A stretch of 64,000 nucleotides of DNA from Schistocephalus solidus (GCA_017591395.1 WEDG01001459.1:434001-498000), one strand, 5' to 3'; shown: positions 1 to 10,974, counted from the first letter of the stretch. The notes: generated from the sequence alone by a model not told the origin. Numbers and translations: made by a program.

Positions 1-447
1 ATTGACTGAGCAATCGAAATTCTCCCTGTTATATGGCCAACATTCTTCCATTGTTAAATTCATATCCATCAAGCAAGAAAATTACTCAAAACAGATCACG
101 GAAATTGTGTTTATTTTTCCGGGAGAACAAAACTTTTTTCGGATTTATTGCACATGACAGTAGTTGAGAACGTGTGAAAAGTGCTGTTACTCCCCTCTTA
201 ACAGTGGGTTTATGGATATCCTTTCCGATGTTTGCCCTCTAAGGCCTCTGGAATGTTACAAACCTAACAGGCGAATAGTCTGCCTGTGAAAAGTGTGGCC
301 TTCCATCTACAAGATGTAGACAAGGACCCGGCATCAACCAGTAGGGGCATTAATTAAAGGTACTTGTTACGTTGCCGCTTCGATTATTTCCCGATACTTT
401 AATAAAAGTGAATGATTCCTGTCCATGGATAACTAGGTAAATCAGGT
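1..447. other. No gene seen
   Basis: Non-coding sequence before the first SINE copy. I see no ORF of note, no RNA gene and no repeat that recurs elsewhere in the window. Confidence 0.5.
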
Positions 448-655
448 ATTGTAACACCTGGGGGTGGGTATGACTGACTGCTGACAGCCGATAAGTCAGA
501 AATGGCAATTCGATTCTCCTTTGTCTTTCTCAATGAGGTTGTTCGCCCTATACTACTAGCCACTGTGCGGCTGCTGGTGGGGCTCGATAGTGAGCCCCAA
601 GGCAGAACGGGACGAGTGACTGCCGTAACCGATGGGTGAGTGCCAATCCAACATT
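448..655 (+). repeat. SINE family A copy (body, no tRNA head)
   Basis: Contains the family-A body: GGGTATGACTGACTG, a run resembling AAGCCAGAAATGGCCATTCC, then ACTACTAGCC, a GGGGCTCGA box and GGACGAGTGA. The same blocks in the same order recur near 22.5, 22.8, 45.7, 45.9, 46.1 and 57.3 kb. The tRNA-like promoter head seen in other copies is missing here, so this is a truncated copy. Identity comes from comparison within the window only. Confidence 0.75.
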
Positions 656-904
656 TAGGAAATATTTTATTTTAGGTGTTCCTGTGGTACATGTCGATTG
701 TTTTTCGCTATGCGATCGCTTGTATAAGCAATAAACCTCCTGTGGCTTGGTTAAGGGGAAGAATCCTGTGCATTTAATTTACTCTCTCAAAGCCTGTGGC
801 TCTAAAAATCGCGAACCCCGACCTGGCTAAAGTCTATATAACCCAATAGGCCTGATGGTGAAAAATGAGGTGGTCAGCAAGTTATAGAACCGAACAGACA
901 TAGC

Positions 905-1332
905 ATACATACACGTAGCTTTTAAGTAAGAACAACTTGCAGTTATTGGATGCATTTTTTCGTGGCAGATCGTGATCTCATTCTCTACCGTGTTGGGGTT
1001 TGGAACAACAGTTGTGCAAGCAAAAGCTCCGTGTGGATTCTAAATACCTGGCCGGGCTATAACAGGTAGGTTACTGGCAGGCCAAGTACCATTTAGTGAT
1101 CAAAGAGCAAAGGAAATCGCGGTGGATTTAGAGGCTAGGCGTTCGGTGTAGCAGGATAAAAATGTGGTTCGATAGTTTGCATGCTGAGTCTGCACAAAAT
1201 TGAGTTTCAAGAAAGAGATCAGTCTTTCCGATCATGTGCATTTCCTCGTCTACTGGTAGCTCCTAGATATTTGAAATGAATCCATCGGGATATCATGATC
1301 GCTGAGAAAGTTTCTCACAAATCAAAGCATAC
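905..1332 (-). repeat. Left arm of long inverted repeat (uninterrupted copy)
   Basis: The reverse complement of this stretch matches 3283-3568 and then continues into 8981-9125. Shared landmarks in the minus-strand reading are CATGATATCCCGATGGATTC, the block around GAAACTCAATTTTGTG, CCAGTAACCTAC, a CCGGCCAGGTATT box, then CAACTGTTGTTCC and GATCTGCCACGAAAAA. Because this copy lacks the LINE that splits the right arm, it acts as the empty-site reference. Divergence between the arms is roughly 15-20 percent by eye. I do not know what the repeat unit is; a transposon with long terminal inverted repeats or a Penelope pseudo-LTR are both possible. Confidence 0.8.
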
Positions 1333-3282
1333 TTTAATATCTACGACAACGTTGTGGTACTTTACTCAAAAATATAAGCCTGAAGGTAAGGAGGAGGTTG
1401 AAAAGGTTAATACATATGCAGAAAAATGCAGTTTTTTAATCATTAACATATAACGTTCATCCAGTACATGTTGACACAAGCATCATGTTTTTGCAGTGGA
1501 TGAACTACATTAACGAGAATTTTAGGTTTTAAACTGGTTTAGGACAGATTTTGTTCTCATGAGCATATCCCCAGAGAATTCTCTTTTAAAATCCTCTATA
1601 TTTCGGGGATAAGGGTTCATTTTTAGTTAATCCAATAAACGGAGCGCCTTTTTTTATCAGTGAAAGAAAAGGTTCTTCAATGACTGTCCACATTCGATAG
1701 CTGTGATTTTCATTAAATACGGGGGGAGGCATTCATCCAACGATCAACAGAGTAAAATGATAAGCTCCAGATATCTAGATGAATTTTGTGATGCGCTGGA
1801 CTCGAAGGCCTCCAACACCTACGGAAATAAGACAGCAATTCATCCCAATAACCCATCTGTCCACCATCCGACAGAGAGGCATTTGTATTTCCTTTATTTT
1901 TCCGCGTTCAATTTACAAGATAACCCCCTTCTTCGCACAGACTCTTGCATTTGTTGGTAGTTCTCTGAATTTACCGTAAAATAAGCCTTAGAACCAAATT
2001 CACAGTGTTAGGAGCAAAAGAAACAGTGCAATAAATAAAAATCTGTGAATGAACAGTTTTGTAAAATTAAAGAATACTTTATTCAACACCTCTCATCATT
2101 CGAACTCATGTTCTCATTTTTCGAGTTTACTTTGACAAGATTAAACCCAAAGAAAAGGTGAACTAAAAGTCTTTGATCAGGTTTTCGGTGATATCTCGGT
2201 TGCATGAATTGTTTTCATCACTGAATACTAAAGTTTTAGTTCATCTAGCCGATTGTGACTTGAGCATCGTAAAAAGTTTTCCTTAACTGTTATGCTCGAA
2301 ATGAAAACTTCCAGTTTTAAAAAAAGTGTTCTAACTTCTGAATACTTTTAAACCCGACTCAATAATACATTGAATAACTTCCCTTTTATGCTTTACTGTC
2401 CTAATTCATTGTTTTATTCGTTTTTCAGCGGTGTTTTGAGGATAATCTACCGAGTGTATAAGGAATATCTGCAAATTTAAACCTGTTTCGCTGGAAATTG
2501 GGCGTGTTAAAAATACTTAACACAAGCCCTGTGAATAATGCCTTCGAAATAGGACATTGGCAAATGCATGTGGGCAGAATAGATAGATTCTGAAGAATAC
2601 AGTCAATTAAATAAGGATGAGTATGGTTCTTTTTGAATATAGACTGTGTAAGAAGGTTAGAACCCAGTTTAAGGAGTTTATTGACAAATGCAAGCCCTAA
2701 AAAAATTGTCAAGACATTATGTTAAGCCAAACTGTCGATTCTCCTATTGTTTCGTTAACTTATTGTACCATTCCATGTAGAAGACGAAACCACACACATA
2801 ACTTCGCTTCTGATTAAGCGCTTCACTATACACAGTTAATTTTGCATCACCTTATGTTTAGCACCGATTTATTCCCAAATTAAATCCCTTACAACTGCCT
2901 CTCTACAGGCTCTTCCCGAAAGATGTATTCAGTACTTTCTGCGACCTTTAAATTGCTAACATATGTTTTTTGTTCTACAAACTAATGACATCAAACCATG
3001 GTCCCTCCATACAAAAGTTTTGAGTGACCGGCTGTTAAGTATATCGTTCTGCTTTTCATTAATTTGCTATAAAAATCTATGGCTGACAGGCTCTGGGACC
3101 TCCTGCTTATTTTTGAACAAGCAACATTTGTCAGCTCGAAGGTAAAATCTTGTGTCAAAAACTTAGCAACTTCTTATAGAAACCTGTTGTGACGTCAGTG
3201 ATGTCAGATATTCTGTTGTTAAGTTCAGGTTTGTTGCCTAGTGAACGGAATCCAAAATATGGGGACTAAGACTCCGCTTGGA
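1333..3282. other. Spacer between inverted arms
   Basis: About 1.95 kb enclosed by the two inverted arms. It is AT-rich and has no intact ORF that I recognise. The only coding-like trace is the Penelope-like fragment on the minus strand at about 2425-2712. If the arms are the ends of one element, this is its body. Confidence 0.5.
2425..2712 (-). pseudogene. Possible decayed Penelope-like retroelement fragment
   Basis: A 95-codon open frame resembles the linker between reverse transcriptase and GIY-YIG nuclease in Penelope-like elements. It shows FKKNHTHPYLIDCIL, comparable with the family pattern of a leucine-rich stretch, then [F/L]xxNGYPxxfI, followed by a KALF segment and an RNRF segment comparable with the K.LFLsLPF...i.rR stretch. 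No palm motif or GIY-YIG motif can be read nearby, and stops follow in every frame. The match is pattern-level only. An unrelated chance ORF is the main alternative. Confidence 0.3.
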
Positions 3283-3568
3283 GAGGAGCTTTGACTGGTG
3301 AGTAACTTTCTAAGCGATCATGATATCCCGATGGATTCATTTCAAATATTTAGGAGCTATCACTAGACGAGGAAATATATATGATCCGAAAGACTGGTCT
3401 CTTTCTCGAAACTCAATTTTGTGTAGACTAAGCATGCAAACTACCGAACTGCATTATTTTATCCTGTTACAACGTACGCCAATCCTCTAAACGCACCGTG
3501 ACATCCTTTGTTCTTTGATCACGAAATATTACATTGTCTGCCAGTAACCTACATGTTATAACCTGGCC
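3283..3568 (+). repeat. Right arm of inverted repeat, part 1 (upstream of LINE)
   Basis: Matches the reverse complement of about 1047-1332 along its whole length. It stops abruptly after ATAACCTGGCC, where GC-rich LINE sequence begins. The expected continuation, AGGTATTCAGAATCC, is found only after the LINE, at 8981. This is what insertion of the LINE into the arm would produce. Confidence 0.82.
3558..3568 (+). repeat. 5' target-site duplication of LINE
   Basis: ATAACCTGGCC, repeated perfectly at 8970-8980. The uninterrupted minus-strand copy of the host repeat has a single related TATAGCCCGGCCAGGTATT at about 1043-1061. Confidence 0.8.
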
Positions 3569-4017
3569 GGGGTGTAGGGGTACTAGTTAGGGGTAGCACT
3601 ACACAGATAGCATTTGGTCGCTCCATTTGTCTCGTACAGGTGGTGAATGCTCCTGTGGCCGCCTCTAACTGGTACCCAACTCTCACCTGTGGCTCCTCGA
3701 AGTTGGGTTCTTCCCAGCGGCCACACCCCGGGCAACCGTCACGACCGGCGGGCTAAACCAGGTGAGGGTCTCCGGTGTTGTGTGTGCCTCCACACCCGGT
3801 ATGCCTGACTCCCGAACTTCCCACCTCCCCCTCTCAAAAAGTCCTACGGTGGGGGGGCGACAGCAACCCCGTAGGCGGCCCAGACTAACTCGGGTCGTTC
3901 TTCCACTAAAAACAAAACCGTGACCCATAGTGGAGTTCGGCAGCCGTCTGGGATGTCCGAGCAGCCCTATTTAGGGATAGCACTGCTTGCCTCCTCGCGG
4001 AGGAAGGGGCTAGAAAA

Positions 4018-7000
4018 TGTGCCCTAAAAAAATTGCTGGTTCTCACGTCTTCTGCAGCCGGCCGCGGCTCGCAGATCGCAAACTACGCGGTCGTAAAAAC
4101 TCAAACAAACAACAATACCCCCCGTCCCCATCCCCCTCGCCATACTCTCCAGGCTGCTCGGGTGAGTCCACTCACACTAGCAGCCTGGAATGTTCGTTCC
4201 CTTTTAGACAATCCCTAAGAGCAACCGGCCGGAACGGAGGACGGCGCTAGTCGCTCGGGAACTGGTGCGCTACAAGGTGGACATTGCTGCTCTCAGCGAG
4301 ACCCGATTCTCTGAACAGGGTCAGCTGGAGGAGGTGGGGGGCCGGCTACACTTTCTTCTGGAGCGGCCGGCCAAAGGCAGAGCGACGCGACGCTGGTGTT
4401 GCCTTTGCCATTCGTAACGACATCGTGGGACGTCTGCCCTGTCTGCTGCAGGGTATCAATGATCGCCTGATGAGCCTCCGCCTGCCTCTTCGGGGAGACC
4501 AGTTCGCCACCATCATCAGCGCCTACGCTCCCCCAATGACGAGCTCTGATGCGGCGAAGGACAAATTCTACGAGGACCTGCACGCCTTGCTGGCGACTGT
4601 GCCGAAAGAGGACAAGTTAATTGTCCTTGGTGATTTCAATGCACGCGTCGGGACGGACCACGCTGCCTGGCAGGGAGTGCTGGGTCCCCACGGTCTCGGT
4701 AGCTGTAACGATAATGGCCTCCTTCTTCTGCGCACGTGTGCGGAACACCGTCTCCTGCTGACCAACACCTTCTTCCGCCTTCCGACGCGGGAGAAGGCCA
4801 CGTGGATGCACCCTCGGTCGCGGCGCTGGCGTCTGCTGGACTATGTTCTCGTCCGGAGGCGAGATCGACAGGACGTGCTGGTAACCAAGGCGATCCGCGA
4901 TGCCGATGGTTGGACAGATCACCGCCTTGTCATCTCCCAGATGAGGCTCCGACTGCAACCCCGACGAAGGCCCCAAGGTAAGAGGCCGCCATGTAAGTTA
5001 AATACTCTTTTTATTAAATTTGCCTGCTCACTGTTTTGATTTCAGCAACCAAATAACCGAGAAACTGGAGGACCTGCATGCTCCAGATGATAACGCTACC
5101 GTGGAGACACGATGGTGTCAACTGCGAAATGTCATCCAGTCCACCGCCCTCGATGTACTCGGACGCGCACACCGTCGACACCAGGACTGGTTTGACGACA
5201 ATGACGCCGACATCAGCAACTTACTCGCGGAGAAGAATAGACTACACAAAGCCTACATGGACCTTCGAACTGACGCCACCAAAGCAGCCTTCTTCAGATG
5301 CAGGCGCCTTGTACAACAACGGCTGCGGGAGATGCAGGATGCCTGGATGATCCGAAAGGCTGAGGGAAATCCAGGGGTATGCGGACCGCAATGAAATGAA
5401 AAAAACTTTTTCAAAGCCATCAAAAGCCATCTACGGCCCGTGTATCAAGGGGTCCGCACTACTGCTCAGCTCTGACGGCACAACACTGCTGACAGAGAAA
5501 TCGCAAATTCTGAAGCGCTGGGCCGAGCACTTCAGAAATGTCCTTAACTGTTCATCAGCCATCTCCGATGCTGCCATTGACCAGCTCCCTCAAGTGGACA
5601 CGAACAATGACCTGGATCTCCCGCCTTCCCTACCAGAAACCATCCGGGCCGTGCAGCAGATTTCCAGCGGTAAAAGCACCGGGATCTGACGCAATCCCAC
5701 CGGAAGTATACAAGCACGGTGGGCCCCGGCTGATGGCAGAACTCACAACACTCTTCCAGGAGATGTGGCACCAAGGACAAGTTCCTCAGGATTTCAAAGA
5801 CGCGACCATCGTCCATCTCTACAAACGGAAGGGGAACCGGCAACTCTGTGATAATCACAGAGGCATCTCGTTAACTCAACATCGCGGGAAGATCTTCGCC
5901 CGTATCCTTCTCAATCGTCTAAACGGTCACCTAGAGCAGGGCCTGCTTCCGGAAAGCCAATGTGGCTTCCGCCGACACCGCGGAACAACCGATATGATCT
6001 TTGCCGCCCGCCAGCTACAAGAGAAGTGTCAGGAGATGCGAACTCACCTTTACACTACCTTCGTGGATCTAACGAAAGCCTTTGACACGGTGAATCGTGA
6101 CGGACTGTGGAAAGTCATGCAGAAATTTGGCTGTCCTAAGCGGTTCACGCACATGGTACGTCAGCTTCATGACGGGATGAAGGCGCGCGTCACTGACAAC
6201 GGGACGGTATCCGAAGCATTCACAGTGACCAACGGAGTGAAGCAGGGCTGCGTACTGGCCCCCACCCTCTTCAGTCTCATGTTCTCGGCTATGCTGATGG
6301 ACGCCTACCGTGATGAGCAGCCTGGTATCCGCATCGCCTACAGAACTGACGGGCACCTTCTCAACAGTCGGCGTATGCAGGCTCCAACGCGCGTGTCTAC
6401 GACTACAGTCCATGACTTGCTCTTCGCGGACGACTGCGCCCTTAACACCGTGACAGAGGAGGACATGCAAAGGAGCATGGACCTCTTCGCCGGAGGCTGC
6501 GCCGATTTTGGATTAACAATCAGTACAGCCAAAACAGTTGTCATGCACCAGCCGCCACCCAGCGCAGAATACAATGCTCCTCGAATCTATGTCAACGGTG
6601 CTCTACTCAAAAAAACGTGGAAACCTTCGCTTATCTAGGAAGCACGATGTCGCGCAACACGAGAATCGATGACGAGGTTGCCCAACGGATCTCCAAAGCT
6701 AGTCAGGCTTTCGGCCGGCTGCAGTCCTCCGTGTGGAATCGCCACGGTATTCACCTGAAAACCAAACTGAAGATGTACAAGGCCGTCGTCTTGTCGACAC
6801 TCCTTTACGGAGCGGAAACCTGGACCGTCTACTCGAACCAAGCCAGGAAGCTGAATCACTTTCATCTCAGCTGCCTCCGCAGAATACTGAAGCTGAGATG
6901 GCAAGACAGGATCCCGGACACGGAAGTCCTGGAGCGGACCGGAATCCTCAGCATCCATGCCATGCTGAGGCAAGTGCAACTGCGATGGAGCGGCCACCTG

Positions 7001-8104
7001 GTAAGAATGGACGACGAGCGACTACCCAAACGACTTTTTCTACGGTGATGTCGCTACGGGTTCTCGCAGGCAGGGAGGTCAAAAACGACGCTACAAGGAC
7101 ACTTTGAAGACATCGCTGAAGCAACTGCAAATCAACTCTGCGACCTGGGAGGACCTCGCCCAGGATAGACCGGCATGGAGAAGATCAGTGAAGACTGGTT
7201 CAGCGATCTACGAGGCCAACCGGATCGCCGCTGCCAAGGCCAAAAGAGCGGCACGAAAGTCACCAGCGCCCCGGACCAACACCGCCAATGCCCAGGCCCT
7301 GCCAACGTGCCCGCGCTGTCAACGCATCTTCCGCGCGCGAATCGGCCTGGTTGGAAATCTTCGGACGCAATGCACAAACAATCCGACAATTCCAATTTCT
7401 ACGTCAAATTCTGCTAACCCTCCTTCTGACTCCCCTACCCTCACTCCTGTCATCAATTCCATTGCTCCCACCATCACAGAGACCACATCCATCTACTCAT
7501 CGCCTGTTACCCCTACCACCGCAACCACCACCGCCTTCACTACCACCACCACCACCATCAGCGATGGGGAATCTCTCTAAGCTGTACTCAATGCGACCGC
7601 ACATTCACCTCACGAATCGGCCTGGTCGGTCACTTGCGAATACATCGTACAGAGACCGGTGAGCCAGTGCCTGGAGCACCATCACACAGCAGAGGTCGTC
7701 GCCTCCACTGCCCTCACTGTCCTCGCGCATTCACTCATCGCATAGGCCTATTCGGTCACATGCGCATCCATAACAGCGGAATTAACCACAATGCCGACAA
7801 CACCGATACACCATGCACACCCTCCGCTCCTGCCATTCTTAGTGCCCCTGCCACCCCCACTACCAGCAATGACATCCTCCCAGCCTCTACCGATTTCTCC
7901 TGCCCACACTGAACCCGCAACTTCACCTCACGCATCGGCCTGGTCGGTCACCTGCGAATCCATCGCATGGAGGCTGGTGAACCAGTGCCTTGGGCTCCGA
8001 CATACAGTCGACGTGCCCGCCTTCACTGCCCTAACTGCTTTCGCACATTTACACACCGCATGGGCCTATTAGGACACATGCGCCTCCATGACAACCTCCG
8101 GTAA
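4018..8104 (+). pseudogene. LINE endonuclease / reverse transcriptase / zinc-finger polyprotein, frame-broken
   Basis: Reads as one polyprotein of about 1,350 residues if small indels are bridged. The likely start is the ATG at 4018 (MCPKK). The endonuclease begins LAAWNVRSLL (about 4180), followed by ALSETRF, VVLGDFN-type [14 protein letters not shown] (about 4615) and WTDHRLV (about 4910). Reverse transcriptase landmarks are SDAIPPEVYKHGGP (about 5690), GFRRHRGTTD (about 5965), FVDLTKAFDTV (about 6060), GVKQGCVLAP (about 6235) and the catalytic LLFADDCA (about 6415). A thumb or connection region ends with [19 protein letters not shown] (about 6985), then come the zinc fingers. Frames change near 4026, 4214, 4335, 5005, 5363, 5401, 5433, 5673, 5873/5884, 6608, 7029 and 7575. 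Most changes sit in runs of A, G or T. One in-frame TGA lies at 7910. The catalytic residues are intact, so the copy is either young or damaged mainly by sequencing indels. Confidence 0.88.
7308..8089 (+). other. Zinc-finger array at the C-terminus of the LINE protein
   Basis: Five finger-like units share the frame C-x2-C-x-R-x-F-x3-[RI]GL-x-G-[HN]-[LM]-R-x-[HQ]. Unit 0 (7308-7373, CPRCQRIF...) ends in NLRTQC, so it lacks the first histidine. Units 1 (7583-7645), 2 (7709-7771) and 4 (8027-8089) are complete C2H2 fingers. Unit 3 (7901-7963) has its second cysteine codon replaced by TGA. Units 1-2 and 3-4 are two copies of one two-finger module joined by a GEPVP linker, so the array grew by duplicating a doublet. 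Unit 0 is separated from the doublets by a Ser/Thr/Pro-rich spacer. The likely role is nucleic-acid binding by the retrotransposition complex; this is inference. Confidence 0.85.
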
Positions 8105-8189
8105 ACCACCGTAGGCTAACCTACATCAGCGCACACTACCTACACCAATGCATCGACAACACTCTCACAATCACCATTTACCAGAGTAT

Positions 8190-8680
8190 ATCACGGTTTC
8201 CTAGAAACCGTGGCTGGGAAGTCTGCCAATCTGACGCTTCCACCAGACCACGCCGTCGGCTCAGTGTATGTACTGTGTGTGTCGAGTGGCTGACCAGTGA
8301 ACTGGGAGTCAGACGGCGATGGCTGCTCCATATCCCCTGAGTTTGTGAATCCTGGTGTGTGCGTTATGGGGGCCAGGTCGTGCTGTGGCGCGCGAAGACG
8401 GGTACGCCGATCCGTCAGCCAATGCGCCCACTCCCACATCAGGCAACTGACTGGCTCGGACAGTGGTCTGATTGTGGGGGTGGGGAAGAGAGTGAGGTCG
8501 AGAGCTCAGCGTATTTTCCTCACTATAAACAATCTGACGCGCTTGAAACTATCACGGTGCGCTAAAAGCCGTGGCCTGGAAGGTTGCCAACTGACGGGAT
8601 AACTCGGACCGCGTGGTCAGCCCAATGTGTGTTTTGTGTGGAGTGGCTGACTGGCGGACTGAGAGTCAGGTTGCAATGGC
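8190..8680 (+). repeat. Duplicated module in the LINE 3' UTR
   Basis: About 135 bp starting ATCACGGT at 8190 recurs, diverged, from 8551 (ATCACGGTGCGCT). Shared blocks include CCGTGGC, TGGGAAG/TGGAAGG, the TGTGTG stretch, GAGTGGCTGAC and GAGTCAG. The first copy opens with a perfect 9-bp hairpin, CACGGTTTC-CTA-GAAACCGTG (8192-8212). The second keeps CACGG...CCGTG. Its function is unknown; it may be an RNA structure recognised by the element's own protein. Confidence 0.65.
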
Positions 8681-8969
8681 TCCTTCTTAATGTGGCCTTT
8701 ATGGCACTCCCACTCCGTGGGATCCGAGCCAGGTGTGGTGGCACGCCCAGGGGCGGCTCCGGTCGCGCCAGCCACCTGCGCCCTCTCCCATCTCCGGTCT
8801 TCTTGACTCTGTCTTGACACCGGACTCAGGTGGGGGAGGAGGAGAGAGTGCGGTAGCTGCAGCGCAAGGCTACTATCACTTAAAACTAATTCACGCGCAA
8901 GTCACCGTCCCTGCACCACCTGGTGTTGAGCATACGGTGGACCTCGTCGAAATCGACGGTCGAACTGCC

Positions 8970-8980
8970 ATAACCTGGCC
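8970..8980 (+). repeat. 3' target-site duplication of LINE
   Basis: ATAACCTGGCC, identical to 3558-3568. It joins the LINE 3' end (ACGGTCGAACTGCC) to the resumed host repeat. Confidence 0.8.
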
Positions 8981-9125
8981 AGGTATTCAGAATCCACACG
9001 ATGCTTATGCTTGTACAACTGTTGTTCCAAACCCCGACACGGTAGAGAAAGAGACCACGATCTGCCACGAAAAATGGCAATCAATACTTGCAAGTCGTTC
9101 TCACTCAAAGTAGCATGTTCAGATT
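8981..9125 (+). repeat. Right arm of inverted repeat, part 2 (downstream of LINE)
   Basis: Resumes the host repeat at the point of interruption, matching the reverse complement of about 905-1046 through CAACTGTTGTTCCAAACCCC, ACGGTAGAGAA and GATCTGCCACGAAAAA. Similarity fades near 9125. Confidence 0.8.
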
Positions 9126-10974
9126 GGTCATATTCCGTCCAATCGGATACATGAAAAAGCTATAGAAGAGCCGAGCCACTTCTCGCGGACATGGACCAAT
9201 CAGATATGATGGGGGCACTTGGACCAGAGCCAATGCGGTGCGCTGTTGGGCGCATGTTCATGACATGCGTTGTGGAAACGCGCGCCATGTGCTTTTCTGT
9301 GACATCGATGCCTCGTGGGAATGCGACACTCCCAATACTACCCATCAAATTTTAGTAGATTTAATCGTAACTTTGATTTCAATTTGAAGTGTACGGGCTG
9401 ACCGTAAGAAGCAGAAATATTTTCCAACAGTGCTCCTACCGATACTCGCAGTAACTATAAATAGTAATCGTGCCCAAATTCGGGAACTGGCCATATCTGA
9501 CCAATGTTTCTGCGCGATAAAATACCAATTTGAAGAATGTCTCACATCTGTCCTTACACTGTGCGCTCTGACAAAGAAATGTCAGTTGCTGTGCAACTCC
9601 GAGTTTTTAGGCTTATATTCAACCCAGCATAAACCGGCCTATTCACAGATTCCCTCCAGTAGTGAAAATTTTAAGAAAGCAGATTCGCCCACTGAGAAGG
9701 TCTTTTCCCTTGCCATTAAAGCTTATGGTCAGTGGCAAGAATTTAAGGTGAGATTATTATGTAAAAGAGCAATTTGGCTGAAATAAAATGGATGGCGCTT
9801 AAAAAATACGGTGCTGTGTTGCACGAGTTTATCTTTCAGCTGTTATTTGAATCTCGTGTTGAATTTGTAAGAAAGGTGGCTGGTTCGGAATTTGCACTCA
9901 TTTTGTTCACCACGTTACTTCTCCTCGCCTTCACGATACACTTGTTCACTCTTTACCACTAGAACGGGCATATACATTATTCCCTCAACGTATCAGGTCA
10001 ACTAAAACAATTCTTGAAGGATTTTTTCAAGAATCTTTATCCGTAAAACCAGGTATCTTGCGCTTCAGATTATATACCCTAACCATCATAGCTCAGCATC
10101 GTGACCTCGAAACAGAAAGGACAGAAGACGGAGAAATGACTTTGCAGCAATTCTTTAAGAAATATGCAGGTTAAGTAGAAAGAAAATAACATAAAGAGCT
10201 GCAACAGGAAATTAGCAAACCTGCCGCGCCGCTACTTCGAAAGTGACATCGAAATTCGGTCACAAATGACAGACAGCTATCCTACGTGTTTTCAATACGT
10301 GTAAATCAGCTTCCGGTGTATTGTATATATTGATGGACGTTGTGTGCGTATGTGTAAATATGATAGGGAGTTTTTCGCCATTTGTTTACAAATACATGCT
10401 TATTAGGACAAAATTAAAGTGACAAAGGTCTTGGTTGACAACGGTTGCATGTAAGAAGTGTTCGCCATACTGATAAGTAATAGGTTATTGATTTTAAGCA
10501 AGTCGAATCCGGCAGATAACAATAAAGACACAGAATAGATGTGGGATTCAAGCAATGTCACCAAATATTCCGGCAAATGTTTTTCTTAAATTCCTCATTG
10601 TATCATCGGCGTCCTCGTTACTTGTTCCTGAAAGTAGGGATGTTTGTCTTGGTGGTACGGTAGGCCGACCGATAGCCGGCTGCAACGGTTGTGTGGAGCT
10701 CAAGGAACCAGTTTTCGATTTCTCAGTTGCTGAATATATTTGTTCTGAATTCCTGTAATATAGTGTGCAGATGAGGGAAAGAAATCTGCGATTCAGTTGT
10801 CACCTACGGTGCAACCTAATAAATACATAAAAGGTGTAGGCCATTTTTAACTTTTACTACGTGTTGGGCAAGGAGGAGTGGCTCAGTGAAGTCGATTTGT
10901 TGTGATGCTGACGTTTCGGAGAGGTTGCTCGACTCTCTATGGTCAAAATCAAGCAGAAGCTCGGATTGGCTTTA
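9126..10974. other. No gene recognised
   Basis: Intergenic. The longest open frame is 118 codons (9430-9786, plus); it matches nothing I know and is no longer than chance frames expected at this base composition. Confidence 0.5.

Larger units (their letters stand above)
3569..8969 (+). mobile_element. RTE-like non-LTR retrotransposon with C-terminal zinc fingers, near full length
   Basis: A 5.4-kb LINE, GC-rich against an AT-rich background. It consists of a 5' untranslated region of about 450 bp, one long coding region (4018-8104; apurinic endonuclease, reverse transcriptase, zinc fingers) and an 865-bp 3' untranslated region. The ends are set by the 11-bp direct repeat ATAACCTGGCC on both sides and by continuity of the interrupted host repeat. 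The 3' end also agrees with a separate 5'-truncated copy ending at 12152. There is no poly(A) tail. No separate ORF1 is seen. RTE affinity is inferred from a single-ORF layout and the C-terminal pattern ending in WSGHLVRM; the clade would need a tree. Confidence 0.9.

Noticed and set aside
905..1332. Hammerhead ribozyme in the inverted arms
   Set aside because: A GAAAC occurs, but no CTGATGA core is placed to pair with it.
4293..4976. Several minus-strand ORFs over the LINE endonuclease
   Set aside because: Antisense shadows of GC-rich coding sequence.
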